Origin: an uncultured Chloroflexus sp.
GTDB lineage: Bacteria > Chloroflexota > Chloroflexia > Chloroflexales > Chloroflexaceae
NCBI RefSeq assembly: GCF_937951745.1
Contig: NZ_CALFBQ010000016.1
Span: forward strand, 16,844 to 80,843
Length of the DNA: 64,000 nucleotides
Direction of reading: 5' to 3'
This document shows positions 39,782-49,656 of this stretch, piece after piece. Under the pieces are notes generated by a model. It worked only from the letters and a program-made list of their open reading frames with translations. It did no database searches and was not told the origin of the DNA. The number at the start of each line of letters is the position of its first letter. Within the stretch, counting starts at the first letter, position 1. The position numbers and the translations under genes are program-made.

Positions 39782-41710
39782 CTAGCGGGCAAACCACAAC
39801 ATCACCCCCAGCACAATCAAGACCCCAACTGTAAAGACCAGAGCGTAGGTGCGCACATACCCGGTTTGCAAGGCACGCACGCCGTTGGCCAAGCCGCCGA
39901 AGAAGCGGCCAACTCCCATCACCAACCCATCAACCCCTTGCGGGTCGAAAACGCGAGCCAGAAAATCGGCCAGCCGCTCGAAGCCGACTACCACCGTGCG
40001 CTGGTAGAGCCGGTCGAAATACCATGCTTCTTCCATCCCTTTCCAGATATCGCCGCTGTAGCGGTAGGCCGGATCTTTGCCGCCAATTTTGATCTTGGCC
40101 GCGTTGGAGGTGTACACCCACCAGCCGAGATAACCCATACCTCCCGCACCGGCTGTCGCGATCAACGCCAACCAGAGGTTAAATTCGCCGGCCTTTTCAT
40201 GCAACACCGGTTCGAGCCAATCGGTCAACCAGTGCAGCGCCGGCACATTGATCGCGCCGCCAATGGTTGCGCCAACCGCCAGCACCACCAGCGGTACGGT
40301 CATCACCTGCGGGCTTTCGTGCGGATGATAGCTAGGATCGCGCTGCGTACCAAAAAAGACCAGCGCTACCTGCCGGCCCATATAAAAGGCGGTCAGCAGC
40401 GATGTCAGGAAGAGAAGAACAAAGATCGGCGTGTGGCCGTGGCTGATCGCATGGGCCAAAATCTCGTCTTTACTCCAGAAGCCGGCAAACGGCACAATAC
40501 CGGCCAGCGCCAACGCGCCGATCACATACGTGCGGAAGGTGGTTGGCATCGCATCCTTCAACCCACCCATTCGCCGCATATCCTGCGTGTCGTGGGTACC
40601 GTGAATGACCGAACCGGCGGCGAGGAAAAGCAGCGCCTTGAAGATACCGTGGGTCAGCAGGTGGAAGATCGCGGCCACATACGCCCCCATGCCACAGGCC
40701 GCCACCATAAAACCCAACTGCGAGACGGTGCTATAAGCCAGCACCCGCTTAATATCCCACTGCGCCATAGCGGCGGTGCCGGCCAGCAGCGCTGTCAGCG
40801 CGCCGATCCATGCTACCCAGCCTTGGGTGGTAAACGATGCGACAAACAACGGCTCGGCGCGGGCCATCAAATAGACACCGCCGGTCACCATCGTTGCGGC
40901 GTGAATGAGTGCCGAGACCGGCGTCGGGCCGGCCATCGCATCGGGCAGCCAGACAAAGAGCGGGAACTGGGCACTCTTGCCAGTGGCACCGATCAGTAAC
41001 AGGAACGAGATCGCTGTGCTGACGAAGATCGGCTGCCAATCGGGGCCGATACGCAGGCCGGCAATATCGCTAACTCGTTCGAGAAAGCCGAGCTGACCGC
41101 CTTCACCATCGCCATAAAAGTTGAGCGTGCCAAAATACGCGAATACCGCTAGCATAGCGAGAATAAAGGCCGCGTCGCCGATCCGGTTGACGACAAACGC
41201 CTTCACTGCTGCCGCACTGGCTGACTTGCGCTCAAACCAGAAACCAATGAGTAAGAAAGAACAGAGACCGACGCCTTCCCAACCGAGGAACAGTAGCAGC
41301 AGATTGTTCGCCATCACGAGGAAGAGCATCATCGTGACGAACAGATTGAGGTAGGCGAAATAGCGCACTACCCGCGGGTCGCCGTGCATGTAGCCGATTG
41401 AATAGACGTGGATCAACGCGCCGACGCCGGTAATCAACAGTGCCATCACTGCCGTCAGCGGGTCGAACATGATCGCAAACGGCACCCGGAAGCTGCCGGT
41501 ATTGATCCATTCCCATGCCGTACTGACAATCCGCCGTTCTTCTGGTGGCATGCCGGCCAGCATCGCCACCGCAATCAGCGTCACTACAAACGCTGCCGCC
41601 ACCAAGCCGCTCGCCACCAGACCCGCTTCGCGTTCGCGGCGAATAACGAACACATTCAACAAAAAGCCAATAAACGGCAGCAGCGGAATAAGCCAGATCA
41701 ACAGTTCCAT
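39782..41710 (-). CDS. nuoL: NADH-quinone oxidoreductase subunit L
   Basis: A 642-residue antiporter-like subunit, the largest membrane part of complex I. The key helices LFVWLPDAMAGPTPVSALIH and KRVLAYSTVSQLGFMVAA are present, and the C-terminal region includes the long lateral helix. It is preceded by nuoK with a gap of six bases, so the two are coupled. At this point the operon is broken by the repeat gap before nuoM. Confidence 0.96.
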   Translation of the reverse strand: MELLIWLIPLLPFIGFLLNVFVIRREREAGLVASGLVAAAFVVTLIAVAMLAGMPPEERRIVSTAWEWINTGSFRVPFAIMFDPLTAVMALLITGVGALIHVYSIGYMHGDPRVVRYFAYLNLFVTMMLFLVMANNLLLLFLGWEGVGLCSFLLIGFWFERKSASAAAVKAFVVNRIGDAAFILAMLAVFAYFGTLNFYGDGEGGQLGFLERVSDIAGLRIGPDWQPIFVSTAISFLLLIGATGKSAQFPLFVWLPDAMAGPTPVSALIHAATMVTGGVYLMARAEPLFVASFTTQGWVAWIGALTALLAGTAAMAQWDIKRVLAYSTVSQLGFMVAACGMGAYVAAIFHLLTHGIFKALLFLAAGSVIHGTHDTQDMRRMGGLKDAMPTTFRTYVIGALALAGIVPFAGFWSKDEILAHAISHGHTPIFVLLFLTSLLTAFYMGRQVALVFFGTQRDPSYHPHESPQVMTVPLVVLAVGATIGGAINVPALHWLTDWLEPVLHEKAGEFNLWLALIATAGAGGMGYLGWWVYTSNAAKIKIGGKDPAYRYSGDIWKGMEEAWYFDRLYQRTVVVGFERLADFLARVFDPQGVDGLVMGVGRFFGGLANGVRALQTGYVRTYALVFTVGVLIVLGVMLWFAR

Positions 41711-41716
41711 AGCCGG

Positions 41717-42019
41717 CTAGCCCTTCAATGTACTGACTTCATCGACATCTGCCGTGCGTTTGGTGCGGAAGATCGAGACGAGCAGCGCCAAACCGACCGC
41801 CACTTCAGCGGCAGCCACCGTAATCACGAAGAAGACGAGCACCTGCGCTTCCACCGCAAGCCGTTCACGGGCAAACGCGACCAGCGCCAAGTTGGCCGCG
41901 TTGAGCATCAACTCAACCGACATAAAGACCACAATCACATTGCGCCGGAGCAAGACGCCAAGCACACCGATAGTAAACAGAATGGCGCTGAGCAACACAT
42001 AATACGAGGTGGGCACCAT
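41717..42019 (-). CDS. nuoK: NADH-quinone oxidoreductase subunit K
   Basis: A 100-residue, three-helix MrpC-like subunit. Conserved glutamates in the second and third helices ([17 protein letters not shown] and [12 protein letters not shown]) form part of the proton path. It starts within the stop codon of nuoJ (TGATG overlap at 42017-42021), a typical coupling. Confidence 0.95.
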   Translation of the reverse strand: MVPTSYYVLLSAILFTIGVLGVLLRRNVIVVFMSVELMLNAANLALVAFARERLAVEAQVLVFFVITVAAAEVAVGLALLVSIFRTKRTADVDEVSTLKG

Positions 42020-42525
42020 CAGATCTTCCTCCCGCGCTGATTCAAGACCACCACTCCAATCACCGCGATCAGCAGGATAAACCCGGTCACCTCAAACGGC
42101 AGCAGATACTCGGTGAAGAGCAGCGCCCCCAATGAGCGCGGATCGCTGAACTGGGCCAGCGCCTCACCGACTGGCGGCGGCGTGGTAGCACCACCCAAAC
42201 CAACCACGACCGATACCACCAACAAGGCCAAGCCCAACAATAATGCCAACGGTTGCTGCCACGCAATCCGATCCGGCGCATCTTCCACCTTCTCGGCGCC
42301 CAACAACATCACCACAAACAGAAACAACACCATAATCGCGCCGGCGTAAACAGTGAGCTGGATCGCGAACAGAAAGGGAGCGCTCAACAACAAATACATT
42401 ACCGAGATGGCGGTGAAGTTCAACAGCAAAAAAAGCGCGCTATGCACCGCATTGCGCGAAACCAGCATCGCCACCGCGCCGGTAATCGCGATCACGGCTG
42501 TGATGAAGAACAGGATTAAGTCCAT
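42019..42525 (-). CDS. nuoJ: NADH-quinone oxidoreductase subunit J
   Basis: A 168-residue, five-helix membrane subunit. ATG 42525 gives [24 protein letters not shown] lies upstream, while the longer frame from 42585 runs into nuoI and is not used. The conserved helix [21 protein letters not shown] with its pi-bulge is present. It overlaps nuoK by one base. Confidence 0.94.
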   Translation of the reverse strand: MDLILFFITAVIAITGAVAMLVSRNAVHSALFLLLNFTAISVMYLLLSAPFLFAIQLTVYAGAIMVLFLFVVMLLGAEKVEDAPDRIAWQQPLALLLGLALLVVSVVVGLGGATTPPPVGEALAQFSDPRSLGALLFTEYLLPFEVTGFILLIAVIGVVVLNQRGRKI

Positions 42526-42581
42526 ACACCGTGCTCCAGATATTGCAACCGCAGAGGCGAACCAAGCTCCTCTGCGCCAGA

Positions 42582-43079
42582 TCACAAATCAATCTTGGCC
42601 GGCGGGCTAGGTTGCCGGTTAAGCTGCTGCAAGATCGGCGGTGGCTCGCCGTGACCTTTATCTGGGGGCACGAGCAGCATCTCTTTGGTGTAGATGGCTG
42701 CGCGCCGGTCATAAAAACTCAACTCATACTGGTGCTCGAGCACAATGGCGTTGGTGGGACAGGCATCTTCGCAATAGCCGCAAAAGATGCAGCGCAGCAT
42801 ATTAATCTCATACACCGCAGCATACCGCTCGCCGGGTGAACGCGGGTTAGCGGGGTCATTTTCCGCCGGAATGACCAAGATTGCATCGGCGGGGCAGGCT
42901 GCGGCGCACAGCGCGCAACCGATGCAACGCTCTTGGCCGTTGGCGAAACGCTTCAGCTCGTGGCGGCCACGGAACCGCTCGCGCACCGGACGCTTAACTT
43001 CGGGATATTGCACCGTCACCGGACGCTTGAACATGTAGCGCAGCGTGGTTCCTAACCCTTTAACCAGTTCTTTGAGCAT
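42582..43079 (-). CDS. nuoI: NADH-quinone oxidoreductase subunit I (8Fe ferredoxin type)
   Basis: A 165-residue peripheral-arm subunit with two [4Fe-4S] clusters: [16 protein letters not shown] (residues about 51-66) and [16 protein letters not shown] (about 96-111). These carry electrons to the terminal cluster N2 in NuoB. No stray domains. It is 35 bases downstream of nuoH. Confidence 0.97.
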   Translation of the reverse strand: MLKELVKGLGTTLRYMFKRPVTVQYPEVKRPVRERFRGRHELKRFANGQERCIGCALCAAACPADAILVIPAENDPANPRSPGERYAAVYEINMLRCIFCGYCEDACPTNAIVLEHQYELSFYDRRAAIYTKEMLLVPPDKGHGEPPPILQQLNRQPSPPAKIDL

Positions 43080-43114
43080 ACGTCTATCCTTTCAGGCGAT
43101 GCGCCGCATCACCC

Positions 43115-44335
43115 CTACGATTGGGGAATCTGTATGTCGTTGACCAAGGTGACGTTATCCACCGGCTTGGGGGTGCGGTTGAAACCAATGGCAATCGCAA
43201 TGGTTAATGCCCCCAAGCCGAACAAGACCCACGAATGCACCACCCGATCGGGAACAAGGACGATCACAACCGCAGTGTAGACCAGATTGAGCAAGCCGAC
43301 CGGCAACAACCACTTCCAACCCAAATCCATCAAGCGATCGTAGCGCAAGCGCGGCCACGAAGCGCGTACCCAGACCGAGATGAACAAGAAGATGACGACC
43401 TTGAGCAAGAACGCGCCCAGCGAGACAAGACCAAAGACGATGCTACCGGCCACCGGCCCGGCCAGCGCCGTCACCTCCCGGCCCAGAATGTCGAGGCCGG
43501 GGAAGTTCCAGCCGCCAAAGAAGAAGGTGACGGCCAAGGCCGAGACAGCAATGAGTTTAATATATTCGGCCATAAAGAAGAGCGCGAATTTCATCGAGCC
43601 GTATTCGGTGTTGTAACCGCCAGTCAACTCTTGCTCAGCTTCGACCAGATCGAACGGCGCGCGCACCACTTCGGCAGTCGCCGCCACCATAAAGAGCACG
43701 AAACCGAGCAATTGCGGGATGATGCCCCACAAGCCGCCTTGTTGCTGCGTAACGATCTCGTGGGTAGAGAAGGTACCATAGGTCATCACCACGCTAAGCA
43801 CCGCACACCCCAGCGCTAACTCATACGAGATGAGCTGCGCCGAGGAGCGGATGCCGCCGAGCATCGAGTATTTGTTATTCGAGGCCCAACCGGCCAGCGT
43901 GATGCCGTAGACGCCGATGCTGGTCACAGCCAGCACATAGAGCACTCCAATATTCAGATCGGTAATCTGCAAGATATTCCACAAATTGGCCCGCGCCGGA
44001 TCATAACAGGCCTGATAATCCCAGTTAAGGTTGAGACAACCGAACGGAATGACGGCCCAAATGATCAGGGCCGGAATCACGGCAAGCGCCGGCGCCAACA
44101 GATAGACCGGCTTATCGGCCATTGCCGGCACGATATCTTCCTTAAAAAAGAGCTTGACAGCATCGGCAGCGGGTTGCAAAAAGCCCTTTGGCCCGGCCCG
44201 GTTGGGTCCGACACGGTGCTGCAAGCGCGCAAGGAGCCGGCGCTCGAACAGAGTCAAATAGGCGAAGGCTGTTGTCACCGCAAGGGTGATGACAAAGCAC
44301 TGAATGACGATAATCAGAATGGTGAGCCAATCCAT
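43115..44335 (-). CDS. nuoH: NADH-quinone oxidoreductase subunit H
   Basis: A 406-residue membrane subunit with about eight helices that forms the quinone chamber between the arms. The family motifs [20 protein letters not shown] (residues about 39-58) and [20 protein letters not shown] are intact. The C-terminal part is somewhat longer than the common 330-350 residues. The gap upstream (nuoG side) holds a hairpin. Confidence 0.96.
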   Translation of the reverse strand: MDWLTILIIVIQCFVITLAVTTAFAYLTLFERRLLARLQHRVGPNRAGPKGFLQPAADAVKLFFKEDIVPAMADKPVYLLAPALAVIPALIIWAVIPFGCLNLNWDYQACYDPARANLWNILQITDLNIGVLYVLAVTSIGVYGITLAGWASNNKYSMLGGIRSSAQLISYELALGCAVLSVVMTYGTFSTHEIVTQQQGGLWGIIPQLLGFVLFMVAATAEVVRAPFDLVEAEQELTGGYNTEYGSMKFALFFMAEYIKLIAVSALAVTFFFGGWNFPGLDILGREVTALAGPVAGSIVFGLVSLGAFLLKVVIFLFISVWVRASWPRLRYDRLMDLGWKWLLPVGLLNLVYTAVVIVLVPDRVVHSWVLFGLGALTIAIAIGFNRTPKPVDNVTLVNDIQIPQS

Positions 44336-44373
44336 GATCGCTCCCTTTGTGGCATGATGCCCTCATTCCCCAA

Positions 44374-44402
44374 CCCCTGCTCCCACAACGCGGGAGCAGG
44401 GG
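44374..44402 (-). repeat. GC-rich hairpin between nuoG and nuoH
   Basis: CCCCTGCTCCC (44374-44384) and GGGAGCAGGGG (44392-44402) pair perfectly around seven bases. It is one of the hairpin family inserted at nuo junctions (also 37495-37522 and 47189-47216). Confidence 0.65.
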
Positions 44403-44431
44403 AGCGGTAGGTTACCGGAAACAGAATGCGC

Positions 44432-47140
44432 TTACCCCATCACCACTTTCGCCAGACTCACTCGTGTGCGCGGGCCGGTTTCGATAGCGGCTGCTTCAAC
44501 GTCGGCCAACCCTGCTGGTAACAAGATTATGCCAGCCGGCAGATCAGCCAGCACCCGCGCCGGCAGCACCAATTCACCGGCAGCCGAGGCAAGCCGCACC
44601 CGATCGCCGCTGTGGATATTCAACTTGGCCGCATCATCAGCGCTAATCGCTACGTACCCTGCCGGTACGAGATTCTGCAACTTTGATCCGCGCAGGTAGC
44701 GGTCGCCGTCATAAGCTAACACCTGTTCGAGCAGTAGCAGCGGGCGGTCATCGGCAAAGCCAGTGACCGCGCCGGTGAAAGTCAAAGTCACGCCTTTAGC
44801 CAGCGCCGGCGGCAACACCAGACCTACCCCCTCATTGTTGGCATAGCTGGTGCCATCGTAGTAGATAGCGTCATCGGATTGGCGACCCCAACTACCGCCA
44901 GTGCCGGTAGCGGCTAAGGCAGCGTAGGTTATACCGGCATAGCCCGGCACTTTAGCAACGATCTCGGCGGCGACATCAGCCGCTACCACGTACTCCCATG
45001 CCTCGGCTGTGATCGAGATCGGGCCGTTACGCCCACTGCCAATCGGCACCATTGCCAGCGTTTGGGCCACTGCGGCGATGATTTGCCAGTCAGGCCGGAC
45101 TTCACCCACCGGCGCGCAGGCTTGCCGCGAGCGTTGCACCCGCCGCTCGGCGTTAGTATACGTGCCTTCGCGTTCGGCGACACTAGCCGTCGGCAGCACC
45201 ACATCGGCCAATTCGGCGCTCGCAGTGAGGAAGAGGTCTTGCACAACTACGAACTCAGCCGCTTCCAGCGCCGCGCGGGCGGCGGGCAGCTTGGCCGCCG
45301 GATCGATGCCGGCCAGCCAGATGGCGCGCACCTTGCCGGCCTGCGCTGCGGCCCAGATGCCGTTGGCATCGAGGCCAGCCTGTTTGCGCGGCACATAACC
45401 CGGCCCAGCATCGGGACGCACCCCCATCTCGATTGCGCCACGGCTATTGCCGCCCGGCAACAGAGCGATGAGACCATTGTTCGCTGTACCAGCCCGGCCA
45501 GTCAACAGCATCAATGCGGCGAGCGCTTCGGCCAGCGCCGGTCCGGCGCTGCGCGCTTCCCAACCGTAGACGATCAGGCTCTGCTCGGCGGCGAGAATAT
45601 CTTGCGCCAGCGTTTCCAACTCTGCCACCGGCAACCCGCATGCCGCCGCAAGATCAGCGAGCTTCGACTGGCCAACCGCTCGGCGCAGATCATTCCACCC
45701 ATGCACCCGATCGAGCGCTGCCGGCTTACCACCCGCTTCGAGCGCCGCCTTCAACAGGCCATGGACAAATGCCAATTCACCTTCGGGCCGGTAGCGCACC
45801 ACCTTCGTTGCCGAACGGTCGAGCTTGGTCGGGCGTAGACCGGCGACAATCAGCTTGCCACCGCGCTGGGCAATCCCGCGCAGACGCAGCAGATAGAGCG
45901 GCGCTTCCTCTTCGGGATCGGCCCCCACCACCAACACCACCGTCCCCGCGCCGAGCTTGCTCAGATCGGTACCGGGGCCGGGCGCAAGCAAGCCGCCAAT
46001 CTCATCAGGTGGGTACGCTGCTGGGCCGCCGCTGCCGGTATCAATGTTCTCGCTGCCCAACTCGCGCAGCAGCTTCTGGAAGAGGTAAAGGTCTTCATTG
46101 CTCAGATGCGGCCCGGCTAAACCGGCCAAGGCATTGCCGCCGTGCCGCGCCCGGATAATCGTCAACTGATCGGCCACCACCTCAAGCGCCTCGTCCCAAC
46201 TGACCGGCACCAGTTTGCCATCGCGCCGCACCAACGGCGTGGTCAGACGATCGGGCGACTCGATAAAGCGATGGCCATAACGGCCCTTATCGCAAATCCA
46301 GATATCGTTCACCGCCGCATTCTCGCGCGGCATCACCCGCATGAGGCGGTCGTGGCGCATATCGAGGGTGAGGTTACAACCAACCGGGCACAGCGTGCAG
46401 ACCACCGGCTTGCTCTGCAACTCCCACACCCGCGCCTTAAAGCGGAAATCGCTGCTGGTGAGTGCGCCTACCGGGCAAATATCGGTTGTATTGCCCGAGA
46501 ACTTGCTGTTAAAGGGCGGATCCGACTTCGAGATAATCATCCAATTGCGGCCCCGGTTATCAAAACCGAGCACCGGATCATCGGCAATTTCGTCTTGGAA
46601 ACGGACGCAGCGCCCGCAGAGAATGCAGCGCTCGCGATCGAGGTAGATCAAGTCGCCCAGCTTGACCGGCTTCTCGAAATGCACTTTATCGTTATAATCG
46701 AAACGTGAAACCGCCGGCCCCCAACCCATTGTCAAGTTCTGCAACGGGCACTCGCCACCTTTGTCGCACACTGGGCAATCGAGCGGGTGCGAGGTGAGCA
46801 AAAATTCGAGAATACCGCGTTGGGCAAACTTCACCTGCTCAGTGGTCGTCTGAACCACCATCCCCGGACTCACCGGCGTGGTGCAGGCGGTTTGCAACTT
46901 GGGCATCATCGCAATGACCGGCTGGCCATTGGCGTCAAGCACCGGCTGGCGCGTAGCCGGATCGATCTTTGGCGTACCGACTTCAACCAAACACATCCGG
47001 CACATACCGACCGGCTTGAGGCGTGGATGGTAGCAGAAGACCGGGATTGCGATCCCAGCTTGGCGAGCCGCATCAACAATATTGGTACCGGCAGGCACCG
47101 TTACCCGCACTCCATCAATGGTAAGCGTCACATCTGGCAT
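44432..47140 (-). CDS. nuoG: NADH-quinone oxidoreductase subunit G
   Basis: A 902-residue iron-sulfur subunit of the complex I arm. ATG 47140 begins PDVTLTIDGVRVTVPAGTNI; longer in-frame starts are in the repeat gap. The [2Fe-2S] site is CYHPRLKPVGMCRMC, the His-Cys3 site is HPLDCPVCDKGGEC, then CILCGRC...CPVGAL, and an additional CTLCPVGC in the molybdopterin-type domain that follows. The C-terminal two-thirds is a formate-dehydrogenase-like fold. Length is close to the E. coli protein (about 908). Confidence 0.96.
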   Translation of the reverse strand: MPDVTLTIDGVRVTVPAGTNIVDAARQAGIAIPVFCYHPRLKPVGMCRMCLVEVGTPKIDPATRQPVLDANGQPVIAMMPKLQTACTTPVSPGMVVQTTTEQVKFAQRGILEFLLTSHPLDCPVCDKGGECPLQNLTMGWGPAVSRFDYNDKVHFEKPVKLGDLIYLDRERCILCGRCVRFQDEIADDPVLGFDNRGRNWMIISKSDPPFNSKFSGNTTDICPVGALTSSDFRFKARVWELQSKPVVCTLCPVGCNLTLDMRHDRLMRVMPRENAAVNDIWICDKGRYGHRFIESPDRLTTPLVRRDGKLVPVSWDEALEVVADQLTIIRARHGGNALAGLAGPHLSNEDLYLFQKLLRELGSENIDTGSGGPAAYPPDEIGGLLAPGPGTDLSKLGAGTVVLVVGADPEEEAPLYLLRLRGIAQRGGKLIVAGLRPTKLDRSATKVVRYRPEGELAFVHGLLKAALEAGGKPAALDRVHGWNDLRRAVGQSKLADLAAACGLPVAELETLAQDILAAEQSLIVYGWEARSAGPALAEALAALMLLTGRAGTANNGLIALLPGGNSRGAIEMGVRPDAGPGYVPRKQAGLDANGIWAAAQAGKVRAIWLAGIDPAAKLPAARAALEAAEFVVVQDLFLTASAELADVVLPTASVAEREGTYTNAERRVQRSRQACAPVGEVRPDWQIIAAVAQTLAMVPIGSGRNGPISITAEAWEYVVAADVAAEIVAKVPGYAGITYAALAATGTGGSWGRQSDDAIYYDGTSYANNEGVGLVLPPALAKGVTLTFTGAVTGFADDRPLLLLEQVLAYDGDRYLRGSKLQNLVPAGYVAISADDAAKLNIHSGDRVRLASAAGELVLPARVLADLPAGIILLPAGLADVEAAAIETGPRTRVSLAKVVMG

Positions 47141-47188
47141 TGTAGGTGACCCTATTCTAGTAACGGATGGATGACCCCTTACCCCCAA

Positions 47189-47216
47189 CCCCGCTCCCTG
47201 TAGACGGGGAGCGGGG
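47189..47216 (-). repeat. GC-rich hairpin between nuoF and nuoG
   Basis: CCCCGCTCCC (47189-47198) with GGGAGCGGGG (47207-47216) forms a perfect 10-base-pair stem around eight bases. It lies in the 161-base gap after nuoF and before nuoG. Confidence 0.65.
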
Positions 47217-47301
47217 AGCCACTGTATCGCGGAATGGAGAGGGGAAAGGCCATCGCTACATCTCACTCCCTACGCCCCACTCCCTACCTCCCTGCGTTGA
47301 G

Positions 47302-48606
47302 CTACCGGTGAGCCATGAGCGGAATATGATGACCATTCCGGTGGCTGCTCTGTTTCACCAGCGCCTCGAATTCGTGCGGGAAGAGCTGCAACGCGCTCTT
47401 GATCGGCATGACAGCGCTTTCGCCGAGCAAGCAGAAGCAGTTGCCGGCCATCTGGCGATAGATGCTGTGCAGCGTATCAATATCGGCAGTGGTGGCATGG
47501 CCCTCTTCCACCATGCGATGAAGCACGCGCACAAGCCAATGCGTGCCCTCGCGGCAGGGAGTACACTTGCCGCAGCTCTCGTGCTTGAAGAATTCGTCCA
47601 TCTTATAGGCGACATGCGGCGCTGAGACGGTATCGTTAAGCACAATCACCGCGCCGGAACCGAGCATCGAACCAGCGGCGGCGACGCTCTCGTAATCGAG
47701 CGGCACATCGAGATGCTCAGCGGTGAGCCACGGCGCAGATGCGCCGCCGGGAATGATAATCTTCACCGGACGGCCTCCCTTCATCCCGCCGCCATATTCG
47801 GGCGATTCGATCAGTTCGCGCAAGGGTACGCCGAAGGGCAGCTCGTAGTTGCCGGGACGGTTGACGTGACCGCTGAGCGAAAAGCATTTAGTGCCGGGGC
47901 TCTTCTCAGTGCCGTGCGAGCGGTACCACGCCACGCCTTTCTCGACAATGCGCGGCACGTTAGCCAGCGTCTCGACATTGTTGATGATCGTTGGCTTGCC
48001 GTACAGACCGGCCACGGCGGGGAAGGGTGGCTTGAGGCGCGGCTGACCAATCTTGCCCTCTAGCGACTCCATCAAGGCCGTCTCTTCGCCGCAGATGTAG
48101 GCACCGGCACCGCGATGGACGTAGATATCGAGATCGAAATCGGTGCCGAGAATCTTCTTGCCAAGAAAGCCGGCAGCATAGGCCTGCGCAATCGCCCGTT
48201 CGAGCGTGCGCGCCGCAGCAGCGAACTCGCCACGCATATAGATATAGGCCACATTGGCCTCGATGGCGTAGGCCGATAATGCCACCCCTTCGATCAACTG
48301 GTGGGGATTCTTGTCAATAATCTGATGGTTATTGAACGTCCCCGGCTCAGACTCGTCGCAATTGCAGAGCAGGTAACGCGGATAGACGCCTTTGGGCAAA
48401 AAGCCCCACTTAATGCCAGTGGGAAAGCCGGCACCGCCGCGCCCGCGCAGACCCGACTCTTTCACCATCTGGACAATATCAGCCGGCGTCTTCTCGGTCA
48501 GCGCATAGCGATACGCTTCCCAGCCGCCGTGGCGACGATAGACTTCAAAATCGGCAATATCGGGAATATCGAGTTCCCGCATCACAATATGTTCACTCAG
48601 CCCCAT
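47302..48606 (-). CDS. nuoF: NADH-quinone oxidoreductase subunit F (NADH/FMN)
   Basis: A 434-residue flavoprotein that takes electrons from NADH. NADH-binding GRGGAGFPTGIKW (residues about 54-66), FMN-binding GAGAYICGEETALMESLEG and the iron-sulfur site ESCGKCTPCREG are all present. ATG 48606 is preferred; the TTG at 48615 has no better site. It is 42 bases downstream of nuoE, and the two likely make the NADH-input module. Confidence 0.97.
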   Translation of the reverse strand: MGLSEHIVMRELDIPDIADFEVYRRHGGWEAYRYALTEKTPADIVQMVKESGLRGRGGAGFPTGIKWGFLPKGVYPRYLLCNCDESEPGTFNNHQIIDKNPHQLIEGVALSAYAIEANVAYIYMRGEFAAAARTLERAIAQAYAAGFLGKKILGTDFDLDIYVHRGAGAYICGEETALMESLEGKIGQPRLKPPFPAVAGLYGKPTIINNVETLANVPRIVEKGVAWYRSHGTEKSPGTKCFSLSGHVNRPGNYELPFGVPLRELIESPEYGGGMKGGRPVKIIIPGGASAPWLTAEHLDVPLDYESVAAAGSMLGSGAVIVLNDTVSAPHVAYKMDEFFKHESCGKCTPCREGTHWLVRVLHRMVEEGHATTADIDTLHSIYRQMAGNCFCLLGESAVMPIKSALQLFPHEFEALVKQSSHRNGHHIPLMAHR

Positions 48607-48648
48607 CGCACCCAACTTTCTAGCGCGCCAAACAGCAGCGGCGCGGCA

Positions 48649-49341
48649 TCACAACGGCGAGGCCTTACGAGTATCCGAACGATCCAGCCCGGCATCGGCT
48701 TCGGGAGCAACCGAGGATGGCGGAGAGGCCGGCGCAGCGGGTGGTTCGATCACGAACTCACGTGGACGGTAGGGTGAAAACCGCTCGATCTGCACCAGCC
48801 GGCCGTCGCGAGTAAACTCATAATCTTCGGCGAAACGGCCACTAACGCCACGCTTGCGCGCTTCAGCGGCGCGAGCACGCAGATCGTTCAACAGCATTTG
48901 CACCCGATCAGGGGTGACATCGTACACATAATCGAGGTTCGCTTGCAACACCGGTGCGCGGTCGCACGCAGCTAGACACTTCACCCGCTGCAAGGTGAAC
49001 ATCCCGTCGGACGTGGTCTCGTCTTCGCTAATGCCGAGTGTCTGCTTAAGCGCCGCGATCAGCTCCTCGGCGCCGCAGTAACAGCAAGGCACGTCATCGC
49101 ACACTTGCAGCACCCACGTCCCGACCGGACGATTGTAGAAGAGGGTATAAAACCCAACCACCTCAAAAACATCGGTGGCCGGCAATGCTAAAATCGCCGC
49201 CACCTCACGGATAGCATCATCGGTCAGATAGCCGTATGTGTCTTGGGCAAGGTATAACAACGGCAACACTGCGCTGCGCTTGCTGGCGTAGCGAGCGATA
49301 ATTGCCTCGATTTCAGCTTGATGGATTTCAAGTAGCGTCAC
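48649..49341 (-). CDS. nuoE: NADH-quinone oxidoreductase subunit E (2Fe-2S)
   Basis: A 230-residue thioredoxin-like [2Fe-2S] protein. The start is taken as GTG 49341, directly after GGAGGAGACC; the longer frame to 49449 runs into the repeat gap. Cluster ligands are in CDDVPCCYCG and VKCLAACDRAP. The C-terminal 60 residues are an unusual Arg/Pro/Ala-rich tail (PPAAPASPPSSVAPEADAGL), not found in most NuoE proteins. It partners NuoF. Confidence 0.93.
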   Translation of the reverse strand: MTLLEIHQAEIEAIIARYASKRSAVLPLLYLAQDTYGYLTDDAIREVAAILALPATDVFEVVGFYTLFYNRPVGTWVLQVCDDVPCCYCGAEELIAALKQTLGISEDETTSDGMFTLQRVKCLAACDRAPVLQANLDYVYDVTPDRVQMLLNDLRARAAEARKRGVSGRFAEDYEFTRDGRLVQIERFSPYRPREFVIEPPAAPASPPSSVAPEADAGLDRSDTRKASPL

Positions 49342-49656
49342 GGTCTCCTCCGTGGACAGATATGGATGGCCCCTCACCCCTAGCCTCGCTCCCCGTGGAC
49401 GGAGAGAGGAGAGCTGCTTGGTGTCCTGCATTGGCATTGTGACCCGCACTCAGTCTCGCTCCCGCTCGCAGGGGAAGCAGAGCTGCGAAACGACCGCAAA
49501 GACCCACCTAGTTTTTGCCCCTGTTGCGGCTATTCGTTTGTTTGCGCTCGTCCCCGGCCCCGCTCGCGTCGGAAAGGGTTAACACGCTCTGCACCTATTG
49601 TAGCGCGTGCTCGCCCCCGGCCCCACGCTCGCTCGCGTCGGAGAGGGGGTGATAGT
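49342..49656. repeat. Repeat-rich gap between nuoD and nuoE
   Basis: No gene in these 315 bases. Stretches such as CCCCTCACCCCTAGCCTCGC (about 49372), CCCGGCCCCGCTCGCGTCGG (about 49554) and CCCCGGCCCCACGCTCGC (about 49616) belong to the C-rich hairpin family. It separates the NADH-input genes (E, F, G) from A-D. Confidence 0.55.

Noticed and set aside
39866..40999. 377-residue plus-strand open frame inside nuoL
   Set aside because: It is antisense to a well-supported nuoL gene, has His/Arg/Gln-rich low-complexity composition and no family motif; it is a GC-skew shadow.
47141..47266. N-terminal extension of NuoG
   Set aside because: These codons lie in the GC-rich hairpin repeat between nuoF and nuoG; NuoG proteins start near the 2Fe-2S domain, as from 47140.
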